Assembly: GCF_050947875.1 (NCBI RefSeq)
Contig: NC_134571.1
Coordinates: 227,674,024 to 227,738,023, forward strand
Source of the DNA: Dermacentor variabilis
Taxonomy: Eukaryota > Arthropoda > Arachnida > Ixodida > Ixodidae
Direction of reading: 5' to 3'
DNA: 64,000 nt
Within the stretch, counting starts at the first letter, position 1; each line of letters begins with the position of its first letter. The position numbers were made by a program, and so were the translations under genes. This document shows, piece after piece, positions 22,398-33,828 of this stretch. The notes under the pieces are model-generated. The model searched no databases. It was given only the letters and a program-made list of their open reading frames with translations, and was not told the origin of the DNA.

Positions 22398-22818
22398 CTA
22401 CCGTATTTACTCGCATAATGATCGCACTTCTTTTGTCAGAAAAATTGACGCAAATTTAGAGGTGCGATCATTACGGGGGTTAAACTTCCCGCGAAAAAAA
22501 AAATTTTTTTTTTTTCGTACCGCGTTTGCTGCGGGATGCGAGATTGCGGGTGCGGGACACAAAAACAAAAATGGCGGCTGGCAGAGCAAGCCGAACGCGC
22601 CGAACGAGATTTTTTTTTTCTTCTCGTGAGTACATTACGTGCATTGAAACAGTTTCTTCCGTATCAGTGATGAATAATATCGTTAATATCTGCAAGTTTG
22701 CGGCAATAACGTAGCCATGTCCACTTTGAGGGGACAGAAACAGGTGGGCGCGCTTAGCTGCCAGTGACATAGAAATGCATGGCCGACGTGCTGCGGAAAC
22801 TGCGGCATCTGTCTTCAC
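22398..22818 (+). repeat. Left end of a Tigger-like element
   Basis: Starts 'TACCGTATTTACTCGCATAA', beside the LINE tail. The segment 22430-22475 holds an internal inverted repeat ('atgatcgcac' against 'gtgcgatcat'). A related end, reversed, is at about 59578-59598 ('ATTTACTCTAAT'). No transposase frame; the right end is absent. Confidence 0.5.
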
Positions 22819-22988
22819 TAGACAGTTTTAGTTTAGCGTCCGCAACTATAGCGTACGCTAAGCAGCGCACGTTTTCTACAATTTTAGTTGACCGGCGATA
22901 TCTTCGGATCTCAGAGGCCATATACCGTCGTTGTGGCTATTTCGCGCCTTTAGCGACAGGTGGCGCTTACATCTCAAATGTGACAAGA

Positions 22989-25117
22989 AAAAAAGAGCAT
23001 GAAAGAGACCCAAGGGGGAAAGGAGCTAGTGCTTACAAATTTAAACTGGAAGAAAGCGGAAGAGAAAATTCCTAAGCGCACAGCCACTGGGCTAGACGAG
23101 GTTCCCGTTAGGCTGATAAATGAACTGGGACCAAAAAGTAAGGAAGCTCTCGTGAAAGCAGTTGAAAAAACTTTAAAAGATAGACGAATACCAGACAGTT
23201 GGCGACAAAGTAGAATGAATTTAATTTATAAAGGTAAGGGGGAGAAAGACAGAATTCACTCGTATAGACCGTTGACCATTACATCGGTAATATACAGGCT
23301 AGCAATGCAGGCAATCAAATTAAAGCTTCAAGCATGGGCAGAAAATAATGGCATTTTGGGAGAGCTTCAGAATGGCTTTAGAATAGGTAGGCGTTTGGAT
23401 GATAACTTGTTTGTTCTTACTCAGTGTATTGAAATATCAAAAGCAGAAAGCAGACCGTTGTATGTGGCCTTTTTGGACATTACAGGAACATACGACAACG
23501 TAGACCGCAGCATCTTGTGGGATATTCTGGAAGGGGAAGGCTTAGGTAACGATTGTATACAGCTTTTGAGAGAGATTTACCTAGAAAATACTGTTTGCGT
23601 TGAATGGGAAGGGATGAGGAGCGCGGAGAAAGTTCATATCAACAAGGGACAGAGGCAGGGCTGCCCTTTATCCCCGCTGCTGTTTATGATGTACATGGTC
23701 AGGATGGAGAGGGCGCTAGAAGGAAGTAATATCGGGTTTAATCTCTCATACAAACAGGCAGGTACAGTAATAGAGCAGCAACTCCCAGGTTTATTTTATG
23801 CGGACGACATTGTGTTGCTCGCAAACAAGCAAAGTGATTTGCAACGTCTGGCTAATATCTGTGGACAGGAAGGCAACAATTTAGGTTTGAAATTTAGTGT
23901 TAGAAAATCAGGTGTTATTGTATTCAATGAAAACAGTGAACAGACAGTGGAGATACAGGGCCAAGAAATACCTCGGGTAACAGAATATAAATACCTTGGT
24001 ATATGGATAAACGAAGGCAACAGATATATGGAAACACAGGAAAAAACCATAACAGTCAAGGGGAAGAGAAATGCAGCCATAATGAAGCACAGAGCGCTAT
24101 GGGGATACAATAGGTACGAGGTCCTCCGAGGTATGTGGAAAGGGGTAATGGTTCCAGGACTTACTTTTGGAAATGCGGTTGTTTGCTTTAAATCAGGGGT
24201 ACAATCAGGACTCGACGGGAACCAAAGGTCAGTGGGTCGCCTCGCATTGGGCGCTCACGGGAAGACTACAAATGACGCTGTGCAAGGGGATATGGGCTGG
24301 ACTAGTTTTGAAATGAGGGAAGCTCGCAGTAAAATTGAGTATGAAGAACGGCTGAGGAATATGGAGGAAAGTAAATGGGCTGGGAGAGTGTTCAGGTATC
24401 TGTACAGGCAAAACATTGATTCACAGTGGAGGAAAAGAACTAGGAAGCTTACCAGCAAGTATGCGGCCTGTGGGGTGGGCAACACAGCAACAAAGAAGGT
24501 CAAGCGGAAAGTCAGAGAGGCTGAATTAATCTCATGGGTGGCAGCAATGGAAAAGAAACCTGCCATGAGTAACTACTTAAGGGGAAAAAACGAAATTAGG
24601 AAAGAAACCATTTATGATAACTCAAAGGGAAGCTCATTACTTTTCGAAGCGAGATCGGGATGCCTTAGAACACGCACCTATAAAGCGAGATATAAGAAGG
24701 AAGAAGAAGCATGTGCTTGCTGCGGTAAAGCTAGGGAAACGACGGAGCATATTTTATTAGAATGTGAAGACGTCTATCCAGCGGTCGATTAAGGCACCAC
24801 TGGCCTCCTTGAAGCCCTTGGGTTCAGCGGGAGCAGTGGTAAAGCAAACAGGTCCGCAATAGACATCAGTAAGAGGCGATTGGAGGATTGGTGGAAGAAA
24901 AGTAGGGAAACGACAAAAGACGGAGACGTACAAAAGCACAGTTCGCAATAGGGTATCAGAAAATTTGGATGTGGTAGTCCATAGTGTTTTTTTTTTTTTC
25001 ATTGGTTAATCTAGGTAGGATATTAGGCAGCATAGTAGCAAGAGCTTGGTGGCGCAAGCCACCGCCCCGTTCCAAAGGGGACGCTCATAACATCCATCCA
25101 TCCATCCATCCATCCTT
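22989..25117 (+). mobile_element. 5'-truncated LINE with (CATC)n tail
   Basis: Runs from a truncated 5' side through a long RT frame and a 3' UTR containing 'gcaagccaccgccccgttcc' into (CATC)n at 25091-25117. Orientation, RT and tandem-repeat tail fit a non-LTR retrotransposon. The clade cannot be fixed by eye. Confidence 0.8.
22999..24950 (+). pseudogene. LINE reverse transcriptase with C-terminal zinc motif
   Basis: A 597-codon frame to a TAA at 24790-24792, then the same phase stays open to 24950. RT blocks: 'WRQSRMNLIYKGKGEKD' (68-84), 'LQNGFRIGRRLDDNLF' (123-138), 'YVAFLDITGTYDNVDR' (155-170), 'GQRQGCPLSPLLFMMYM' (217-233) and catalytic 'FYADDIVLLA' (266-275). The first catalytic Asp is D160, and the second set is D269-D270. 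Near residues 575-592, 'CACCGKARETTEHILLEC' gives a C-x-x-C...H-x4-C zinc motif typical of several LINE clades. The endonuclease is missing through 5' truncation. Apart from one stop the frame is well kept, so insertion is fairly recent. The ATG at 22999 is incidental. Confidence 0.85.
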
Positions 25118-25353
25118 TCGGTAGGCTTCGATTCGTTCGAAACGAGAAGCAATCTCGAAAACACCACGAGGTTATCCATAATACTCTGTCGTCGAAGCGG
25201 CCTGAGACTAAGCGAAAGCCGTTTACACAGTCATTTGCTACGAACGAAGTGCATTTTACAAAAGCAACGCCAAATTCAATTAGAAGCGGGCAGCCGGGAC
25301 CGCCGCCATGTTTCCCGCAAGCTCCGCAAACCCCGCAAAAACGCTAAAGCTAA

Positions 25354-25913
25354 AGCCTGTTTCACATGCAAGCGAAAATGCTCGCGAATCCTGCCGCCGC
25401 GCCGCAGAAATCTGTTTCGAGCGGCGGCGGCGGCACTAGCGGCGGGAGCGGCGAGGTTCGGGCAAGTTGGAATTTCATCGCAGCGGCAGAGCGGCAGCAC
25501 CGCTTCCGAACGGCCCGCCTCGACACGTGACCAGTGGAGAACTAGTGCCATAGAGAAAGAAAAAAAGTTCTAGTGCGGGAAAGCCTGCGCATAGGACGAT
25601 GTTTATTTACTTGCCACACGTGGTACGGGCAACTTGCCAAGGGAGCTTTTCAACGAATTGCTAATTGCTAAGCGCAGGATATGTATTTATAAAATAAACA
25701 TTTGAGAGGCAGGGACAAAGCAATGCTTAAGTTGGTAGTCGCAAACTACCGAAACTAGCCTAAAGTCCCGTGTTTTTTGCCAGCAACACTGATATTCGCT
25801 GCGGCGGAAGACGCGCGGCGGCAATGCATGTGAAACGAAACCTCGCGAAAAGCTTCGCAGCGCCGCGCCGCTGCTCGCTCCATTCGCTCAATCGCTTGCA
25901 TGTGAAGCAGGCT
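25354..25913. mobile_element. Harbinger-type MITE with TAA duplication
   Basis: The 560-bp element has 21-bp inverted ends: AGCCTGTTTCACATGCAAGCG on the left and one mismatch on the right. TAA flanks both sides (25351-25353, 25914-25916). A 3-bp T-W-A target duplication suggests PIF/Harbinger. The interior is GC-rich, with CGG-type runs near 25430, and codes for nothing convincing. A related solo end is at 4019. Confidence 0.7.
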
Positions 25914-26346
25914 TAAGTCGTTTGCGTTGCGTACGCCCACTATACCCGCTATTTCGCTTAGCGTTCAGCGCATGCGCAGTGACAATCCGCTATTTTTTAG
26001 CGTACGCAATGGTATAGCGTACGCTATACTAAAGCTGTCTACTACTATCCTAATACGGCACGTTTCCGCTAAGGGTGCGCGAATATCTTAGCTGTGTTAC
26101 AAGCGTCGGCGTATGAACAGGGTACACATTTAACGTATCAGAGTAAACGTGGCTACTATCATTGCCGCGCGCGATTTGTTGCGTGCTCGCGAGTGCACAT
26201 GAAAAGGATCGAAATGCGCCTTTTTTGTTGTTGTTGATCACAACCATTATAAAGCCAACCCATAATAAAGGCAAGTTTGGTTGTACCTCATTTTGTCATG
26301 GAAGTGCGGAAAGTGATGACAGTAATGAAATGAGGCATCTACTTAA

Positions 26347-26640
26347 AGGGACACTAAAGGTTACCAGAAAGTCAAGTTAATGTGGTAGAGCAATGTTCTA
26401 GAATGTCTAAGGCGTCGATATAATCGCGAACAGAGCTTTAGTAACCGAGAAATTGAGGTAAATCCATGACACTATTTGAGACCCCCCAGCGACATTCCGG
26501 TACTAGCCCGATGACGAAAGCACTCCTCATAATTTGTGTTACTAATACCCAACTACTCGTATTAAAAATATAATTTCATTCGATTATAAGACGGAAGAAA
26601 ATGCTACTTGAATACGTCTATTCGATTCTAAGAAAAAATA
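26347..26640 (+). repeat. Left part of a TTAA element
   Basis: TTAA (26343-26346) is followed by AGGGACACTAAAGGTTACC. The body matches 17863-18100. No matching right end was found downstream, so the element is truncated, or its right end has decayed. Confidence 0.7.
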
Positions 26641-26736
26641 ACATTTTGACATTACCCTTCAGTATTTTGGGTGGTCGAAAGGTTTCGTTTTCGCTCGACT
26701 CTGCGCCGCGCACGCTTTGGAGTTTCAGTAGTTTCG

Positions 26737-27144
26737 TTATCGCGTCGTGCTGTGCGGGTTCTGCTGGCTCGCGAAACTTTCATTTGGAACAAGCAGTGAG
26801 AATGCCACGTCCTTGTGATGTCGTGGGAAGCCCTCGTTGCTTTCCCGCTCCGGAGAGCCGGTGTCGAGGCCGCCGTCGTAGTACGCGACGACACCGGCAG
26901 CGCGAGCCCTCAGCAGCAGGTCGCGCTCGTCAGTGCTCAAATCGCTGAAGTTGAGCCCAGCATCGCGAGCCAATCTGTCGTTGTCAGGGTCCATTGCGAC
27001 GAGTGCCGAAGTTTGCGTCATAGAATAAAGTAACGGCTTATGGTCGCGCGTTTCTCCTTCCGCTAGCCACCATACTAGGGTGGCTAGAAGGGGAGGTGTG
27101 AATACCGGCGGCGCTTTCCTTCGGGCGCGCGTGACCGATGCCAC
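26737..27144 (-). CDS. Unrecognised 135-codon frame
   Basis: I do not recognise this protein. It is acidic and Asp/Ala-rich in the middle ('MDPDNDRLARDAGLNFSDLS', then 'RDLLLRARAAGVVAYYDGG'), with the balanced composition of real coding sequence rather than a repeat shadow. It lies just downstream of the TTAA element end at 26347 and overlaps the segment shared with 34620-34660, so it may belong to that transposon. Another frame overlaps it on the plus strand. Confidence 0.3.
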   Translation of the reverse strand: MASVTRARRKAPPVFTPPLLATLVWWLAEGETRDHKPLLYSMTQTSALVAMDPDNDRLARDAGLNFSDLSTDERDLLLRARAAGVVAYYDGGLDTGSPERESNEGFPRHHKDVAFSLLVPNESFASQQNPHSTTR

Positions 27145-28110
27145 CAGGGGGAACGTGGCGCTGCTGCTCGCGGCGTGGTATTACCAGGCCCCGCACACTC
27201 TCAAGTTCAACAAATGGCCACAGAGGGCGAAAAGTCAATCGAGGCCATAGAGTTAGTAGAACAACTCTAGAGGAAAAGCTGGGCCGGAAAACAGAGTTAG
27301 TAGAACAACTCTAGAGGAAAAGCTGGGCTGGAAAAGTGGGAACCTCTAGGGCGCCGCCCTGTTGCTACTGGTCAATGTGGCCAGCGGAATTACTATTGAA
27401 AGAGCTGAAAACAAGTACAGGTCACCTTATGGTTTGTCATCTAAAAACGAATACCTGATGGCTCTATGAAGATGGTACGTCAATATTAAGTTTACAGAAA
27501 GCGATCGCTAAGTCCGTGACTTATGTAAATCACGATGTACGCATTCATGCAATAAAAGGTGACGCGAATTTCGGTTTCGAATCTGTTTTTTGGATGCGTA
27601 GTAGTTTCGCACAGTTTAGGTTTGACATGCGATCGCGCGTCGACAGCGGACGCTATGGCACACTTGTGCCTTATGTGCCACCGAAGCCCCGAAGTGCTCT
27701 GGCATATACCTTCACATGTAAGTAAACGAATGTATCTCCTTGTTGAGACTATCACGCGAGTATGCAGCTCTTGTGGTGCATCACAATCGTTTGAGAAGCG
27801 TCACAGTAGAGCATTTTTCTACATGCAGGGCGGTGTTTTTATTTGCAGGTTTCCCTTCAGTAGGAAATTGCTGGACAGGTGGACCAGCACCCCGGAATTG
27901 TGCTGGCAAAGCCACAAGCAACTCATAGAATCTGTTTAATTGTTGCACTTTGAACAATCATGCTTCTACAAAGGCCACAGCAAAAAAAACAGTGTGATGC
28001 CGAGTATTTCTGTGCCGCGAAGTAATCAAGAGGCGAGTGCCTAATGCGGACGAAATCGAGTGCATCGAGACTTAGAACGACAGAAAGCTGAGCTAGTTGG
28101 TAAGGATTCA
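27145..28110. other. Non-coding stretch with a 44-bp tandem repeat
   Basis: No gene recognised. 27249-27336 holds two head-to-tail copies of a 44-bp unit beginning 'agagttagtagaacaactct'. Overlapping short frames at 27492-27939 have no motifs. Confidence 0.5.
27249..27336. repeat. 44-bp tandem duplication
   Basis: Two nearly identical units containing 'ctctagaggaaaagctgg'. A reversed relative ('ctctagagtcag...actctatgatcgagg') lies at about 31690-31725. Confidence 0.8.
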
Positions 28111-28232
28111 TTATGCAAAACAGAGGTGAGGCGTGCAGACAGGACACAAGTGTAGAGAAGTGGACGGCGCTCGTGTTGTCCACTTCTCTACTCTTGTGTC
28201 CTGTCTGCACGCCTCACCTCCGTTTTGCATAA
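28111..28232. repeat. Near-perfect hairpin, 55-bp arms
   Basis: 28111-28165 and 28178-28232 are reverse complements with two mismatches and a 12-base loop. The arms contain 'gcgtgcagacaggacacaag'. It begins next to 'gagctagttggtaagg', a motif shared with other small repeats here. A fold-back element is the simplest reading. Confidence 0.9.
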
Positions 28233-29689
28233 CGAGTGCATCAACCCACATATTAATAGCGTAGGCGTTTTATTAACTGTGCAATATTTTCAACACTTCC
28301 TTGCATGCCATTTCATGTGGAATATCTTTTCTGGTCACGAATTTGTGCAGCGAATCTATTTGCATGATCGACTCCGCGCCTGTGGGACCGTTCACTTGCA
28401 CTTGATGCTGAGTCCTTTACATGTATCCATAAACTGCAGATATTCACATCGGATCCCTGCGAGCATTTTCAAAATTCAATTATTTTAGACAACAGGCACA
28501 TATGCAATACTGACATAATCTCAAATACCACTAAGCCGCTGGGACACATTTTTGTTGACCATACTCGCAGGTAAAATAAGTAGATCATGTGGACAGCTCC
28601 AGCTCATTTTCCTTAAATCAGTGTGTACAAGGGGTATGCAAAAATAATTTTTTTCTCGCGCACCGATTATTTTGCTGTATAAGCAAAAGAACCCACCACG
28701 TTAGTGTAATGTATCTTGTACATCACACTAATATGTGCTTTAATTTACCAAGTGAGATGAGTTGCTTTTATGGCTCATTCAGTCAAATCACGCTGCAAGC
28801 TGCATTCATCAATCTTCAATTGGATTTTGCAAATGTTTAATGAAACATGTTTCCCTTTTATGCAGATATGCAATAGCAAGCCCTTCTGTGTGTTCCAAAG
28901 GTAAAATTTAAGCTCTAAATTAAAGAAGACATTTCTAGTCAGAAACAAGCAAAAATGGTGAATGCAGAGTATCAAAAGCCCAAGGTACAGAAATTATGAG
29001 AAGTGTTGAATGATTTTAAGGAAAGAATGCTATTTCAAAATGCAAAACTCTTTAGTGGAGGTCAAGCAAGTCACTATAGGTAGAATACTCTGCAAAATTA
29101 TGCGAGTGAGGGGATGTCAAACAATTGGTCAGGAAATGCATTGTTTTTCTGCAAAACAAAAGCTGATTGCCATTACATGAGTCACTTTCGCATCATGACA
29201 CTGCTGCTTGATAAATTCAGAAATAAACCAAAAAACAAGACACGCAAAAATAAAAAACAATTTAATGATGCTCTATCCACACTGGGATAAATAAAAACAA
29301 ACACATCAAATCTAATGTGGACATATTATATGCTTGTGAAACACTAAAGGAAAAATTCAGTTTCAAGCTATGGCACTTGCCGCATAGATATGGGGGGCCT
29401 TGCGCTAATAGCGATAGTTACCACTGCATTTAGAAATTGAAAGCATTCATGCAGACAAGGACGATTCTTTATACTTTTGGCTACCACTTCAAATGCCTCC
29501 ACCAAGTGTTACAATGCTGCACGCAGCCATACTAAGGATCTCGCAGCAACACCTGCTGGTAAAAAGCAGAAGCAGTCAAAGTGCTGGTGTGTTCTGGACA
29601 CTATGTTTGAAAACATTTAGGCAAGAAGAGTGCAAGAAGCAGACATAATAACTGCATTTATTTCCCTAATTCCCCATTTGAATGGGCTT
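28233..29689. other. Non-coding AT-rich stretch
   Basis: No gene or element end recognised. The short frames are motif-free. Confidence 0.4.
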
Positions 29690-30165
29690 TTATTTTCGCT
29701 TAGATAATGCCTACGCCTAGCCACAGCAGCTCCCTCAGACAGACTCCGCAAGCCAAGAGGCTATGGAGTCAAATGCAGGTAAGAGGCAAGAAGCAATAGC
29801 ACTGGTATCGACATTCATCTAATTTATTTCTTTTTCTTTCATTTAGGCAGCCAGCACACCTCGAACAGCCACCTTTGACTGCGGATGTGTCACCCTAGTC
29901 GCCAAGGAAACATTTGAGGGAAAGCGACAAGCAATGTGATCAGCCACTTCTCCATGTAAACGATACTCTTTCTCTCGGATGACTCCTACGCCTCGCCATG
30001 CCAGCACACTTGTGCACAAAGATGCCGCGGAGGCACATGCAGGTCAGAGGCAAGAAGCAGTGGTACTGGTGTCGACATTCACCCAATTTCTTTTTCTTAC
30101 ACTGAGGCAGCCAGCACACCTCGAACAGCCACCTTGACTGCGGGTGTGTCAGTAGATTCCTGTTG
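29690..30165 (+). repeat. ~264-bp tandem duplication with splice-like signals
   Basis: Two diverged copies, with 'aggcaagaagca' starting near 29784 and 30048. Copy 1 has a consensus-like donor 'CAG/GTAAGAGG' near 29778 and a pyrimidine tract ending 'cttTCATTTAG/GC' near 29848. In copy 2 these read 'CAG/GTCAGAGG' and 'cttacactGAG/GC'. Exon-like sides share 'gcagccagcacacctcgaac'. No long frame runs through. It may be a duplicated non-coding transcript segment or part of an unknown repeat. Confidence 0.55.
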
Positions 30166-33062
30166 TACATATGCTCATAATAAACTTCAGTAAACTTGAA
30201 CTTGATAATAAACTTGAAGGCAAATGGGACGTTGATGCATTGTTCTTTTGAACATTTATTGTACACATACAATATATGTTATACTTTGCAGTGGTACAGA
30301 GCGTATTTTGAAGCTTCCACCTATATTTTGCACCTTTAATTACGTATGTGTTGTGTGGCCCTCAATGCAGTACATGTTGTAGCAGCTGCATTGTCTTTGT
30401 ATCGCACATTGGCTTAAGCTCGTGATATCCATACTTCTCTCACATATACAAAATAAAGTTCCATGTAGTCCTCAGTGTTACAACAAAAAATGAAAGTAAA
30501 CAATCCGATCGTGGAATTTTATTTATTACAGTGATTCCCATAACAGTTACTGACAAGTTGACAACTTGAACTGGTCAATCCGTCCACAACCTCCTCTATT
30601 TTTCAAAAATAAAGGAGGCTGTGATCCGTCATGGCAAGGAATTGTATGTATACATTAAAAAAAAAAAACGGGTGTGTGTGTGTTTGTAGTGGGGGAGTAT
30701 AGGATTAGGGCGGTACGAAAAAATGTACCAACACCGTCCTCTGGTCCCATTCCGTTAAGGTACCGTAACAAAGCGTATTATGCATAAAGTTCATACAACC
30801 AACTCTGATATTACTACACACGCCAGGCGACGCGAGCTACATTTGCCATGACGCATTCGCGACTGCACCAGATGCCCTCCATATTATTCTCGTTAATCGT
30901 GCTCACTGCACCGAGGCAAAAGAAAGATCATGGGCGCAGGCGCCTTTAATGTATCTCGACCTTGCGAGGCACTGCTGCGCGTGCCAGGGGAGCTGTCCGT
31001 GCGAACACTCCCTGGCACACACCTGCCTCGGCAGCCCCAACGTACGTACCGTTCTGCTTCGAGCTTTGATCCCCCCACTGTCCCTTGGGTGCCCTGGAGT
31101 TCCTGCGCCGCCTGCTTTATTATAATCTCAGGTGCTCTCCTGAGACTTCGGTTTGTCGGTTACATGCACCCTACAGCTGGATCAGTACTTATAATAATAA
31201 AGAAACCCGATCTATCGTCGCGACGATAGATCGCGAAAGCGGCTTTTGCAACATACCGCGCCCGTGCGAAAAGAATTACGGAACGCCAACGAGGAATCTG
31301 ACCACAGCTTCGAGCTCGTAACCTCGTCGAGTGACACTCCTGCAACAGGCGTGACCACTGAAAACAGCATACCGGCGGAAACTTCAACAGGATCATCCCT
31401 CGGTTGCATAACTGCCACCTGTACGGTCAACATGGACCACACCCACACAGTCCCGCAACATAGAACAAAGAACCAACTTATAAAGCCCAAACACACGGCT
31501 GCACCCACACATCACGACACTACAAGCGAGACGCCATGCTGCTACGCTGCTACGGTTGCCGGATTAAAACTGACTACTGTCACCAAGTCTAGCAAGCGTC
31601 TCAGGAGCTGGCAACCTCGGCGCGTAGCAACATGGCGCCGCTCTTGCGGTTCCCGATTTCAATGCATGGGCCCTATGGGTAGCTTGTCCTCTAGAGTCAG
31701 TATAGTAACTCTATGATCGAGGCGCGTTTCAGCGTAAGCGCGCAAGTGTAGCTACTGTAATTTGGTCGAATACTTTAATTTGTGCTTTCTCTGCTAGGGG
31801 CGCTGAACATGCCGGATTTTTTACTTTACCCAAACCATTGACATAAACAATCGAGGTGTCTAAGGATGTTTTGTTACCTCAGACAAATAGGCAGTTGATT
31901 TTTTTTAAAGTCGATTGTTGAAGGTGCTTTTTAGTCATAGCGTCAAGGTTTTTGTACTTGATTAACCACCGACAGCCGACAGCCTATTGGTATCGATGTG
32001 TTTCCTGGCCGTTGGCGTTCGAATACTACGGCGGTAAAACATTTTCGAAAGCATGCTGGTTTCGTCTGCGAGTCATTACATAGACTTGCTGTAAAGAGGT
32101 CTACTCTTGGCAAAAAATAGTGCCTCATTTTGTTTTGAGCGTTGATTATCATAATGAATGCGGCGGAGGTTGAGGGAGTACGCTTGAAGGTACGTTTTTA
32201 TGCCGTTGATCTCCATAACACCGTAAGTACGCAAACCGATGTCGCAGAACACCCAATGCATCGTTGTGTGTTCTCCGTCATCGCTTGTTTGCTGTACGCC
32301 TACTAATTCTTCATTTCTTCTTCAAGTGTTGCATCCTCCTTTTGTCCTTGTTTTCTTGTGCTTCACTTACAGTATGTCGTTCCGTCAGCTGTAATGCGCA
32401 TTTGCAAAACCAATACGTTTGATAAGACGCAGTGGTTATCATAATTTTACTACACATGTATTAAGCTGGCACATATGGTTCAGATACAGATGCCTGTTTG
32501 CGGACTTGCACGACGTTGATGCGGAGATTAGGATAATTATGACACCCGTAAGGAAGAGGCTGCTGACGGTCGTAAGCTGTTGCGTTCTTTCCGCCAAACT
32601 ACCCGGCCTGGTAGTGCTGTAAAGATGCTGTACAAAAGTGACACGCGGTGACAGGGAAATTATTATACTTAGCAGCCGACCGTACGTTTTGTAGCTTAGG
32701 TCTTCTTTCTTGTGCGCTTGTGCTACCCTTATTAATGAGCCATTTCTTGACTATGTTCTTGACCATGTAACCGCGTTTGTGTGGATGCGTAGACGTGTGC
32801 TCTTTGTTGTACTTGTAAAATGCAAATAAAATATTTTCAGGCTTACTCAATCTTCGGTGTCGTGTGCGTTTATTCCAGTCGAGGCCATCGTGCCACCTGG
32901 AAACCGCATTCTGTCAGTAGCCCTACACGAAATGCAACAGCTGGAGCGCGGCGGCACAACTCGGGGTAACGGCGGTGTAATGAACGAAAACCCGCTCGGG
33001 ATGCCCTTAAAAGTCAGTTCAGAGTGTGCCTCAACTCGATATGACTCAGCGCTACATGTATT
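30166..33062. other. Non-coding stretch; weak frames only
   Basis: A Ser/Thr-rich 156-codon frame at 31246-31716 (plus) lacks recognisable motifs and is overlapped by two minus-strand frames. A perfect 26-bp palindrome sits at 31208-31233. A 30660-30690 A-run is followed by a short GT run. Nothing else supported. Confidence 0.4.
31208..31233. repeat. Perfect 26-bp palindrome
   Basis: Self-complementary sequence centred on TCGCGA, with 13-base half-site CGATCTATCGTCG. It could be a dimeric protein-binding site or the centre of a fold-back repeat. Confidence 0.85.
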
Positions 33063-33190
33063 CTGCTGCGCCTCGATCGTGCTACCGCCAGTTTGATTGC
33101 TGTGGCAAACGTAGCGCCTACATATATATGTAGGCGCTACGTCTGCCACACAGCAACTAAACTGGCGGGTGCACGATCGAGGCGCAGCAG
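33063..33190. repeat. Loop-free palindrome, ~64-bp arms
   Basis: The arms meet at 'acatatatatgt'. Each holds 'gtagcgcctaca', 'ccgccagttt' and 'gcctcgatcgtgc' or complements, with a few mismatches and small gaps. It looks like a palindromic MITE. Confidence 0.85.
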
Positions 33191-33479
33191 CCAGAAACCC
33201 AGTAAAGCCACAGAACACCTGGTAAAGCCAACGGCCATACTGTGCAAAACCCCGTTTCCGTTTCCTGTTGTACAGCGCCACCTGTGGTCGCATACTTTAG
33301 TTCACGACGCCACCGCTACGCTTATTTCCGTAGCACTGTGGAAGGTACAGTTTCCCTTCTCTAAGTTTGTATAGGTGTTCTGTGGTATTACGGCGTGGTA
33401 CTCCCGCGCTGGCCTGCGCCTCCGCTGTGCAGTTGGTCTCGTCGCCTATTTTGGAGTGTTCCTCGCGACATTCCATCAT
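33191..33479. other. Non-coding stretch between palindrome and P-like fragment
   Basis: Short frames on both strands without motifs. It may include upstream P-element sequence too decayed to recognise. Confidence 0.35.
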
Positions 33480-33828
33480 TCGAAGGCGAGATGCTGTGGA
33501 CCACCAAAGTTATGTTGAGCACCGCAGCGACGCACGGCTAGCTTATTACTTTGCAGGTTATGTGGAGAGAAGGCGTGTTTTGCCCACTCATTGTGAAGAC
33601 TGCGAAGCAGCATATGTCTTAGTGATAAAGGCAATATCCCCCTGCCGAGAGCTTCCATCAGAGGCATCCAAAGAAGGGGACATTGGGGGCCTTTTATATC
33701 CCTCAGAATCGTTCTATAAGCTGGACTACGCCCTTGAAAACAAACTTACTTGTTTATTCAGTGTAACACGCTTGCGTGCTGTGGCCGAGATTTTGCAGTC
33801 AATTGGTGAAATACCAAAGGTTGGCTGA
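33480..33828 (+). pseudogene. P-element-like transposase, C-terminal fragment
   Basis: The frame reads 'LAYYFAGYVERRRVLPTHCE', then 'CEDCEAAYVLVIKAI', then 'GGLLYPSESFYKLDYALE'. The order Tyr-x-x-Gly-Tyr-Val-x-R, C-x-x-C, G-G-L-x-x-P-S is typical of the C-terminal region of P-element/THAP9-type transposases. It ends with a stop at about 33826. The frame is open leftward to 33367, but that part is not recognisable, so the start is arbitrary. No RNase H-like domain lies next to it, so it is a fragment. It is unlikely to pair with the fragments at 199 or 37242 as one copy, given distance and strand. Confidence 0.6.

Larger units (their letters stand above)
22821..26039. mobile_element. Candidate TA-flanked element hosting a LINE and a MITE
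   Basis: 'GACAGTTTTAGTTTAGCGT' at 22821 and, reversed, 'GACAGCTTTAGTATAGCGT' at 26039 are inverted ends flanked by TA (22819-22820, 26040-26041). Between them lie a LINE (22989-25117) and a MITE (25354-25913), leaving about 0.5 kb of original sequence with 'tagcgtacgct' palindromes. The ends match over ~19 bases with 2 changes. It could instead be two solo copies that happen to face each other. Confidence 0.45.

Noticed and set aside
31246..31716. Ser/Thr-rich 156-codon frame
   Set aside because: No recognisable domain, overlapped by two minus-strand frames, and no splice or promoter support. Left as unassigned sequence.
32847..33293. 148-codon minus-strand frame across the 33-kb palindrome
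   Set aside because: It translates straight through the palindrome and has no motif. The opposite strand is also open.
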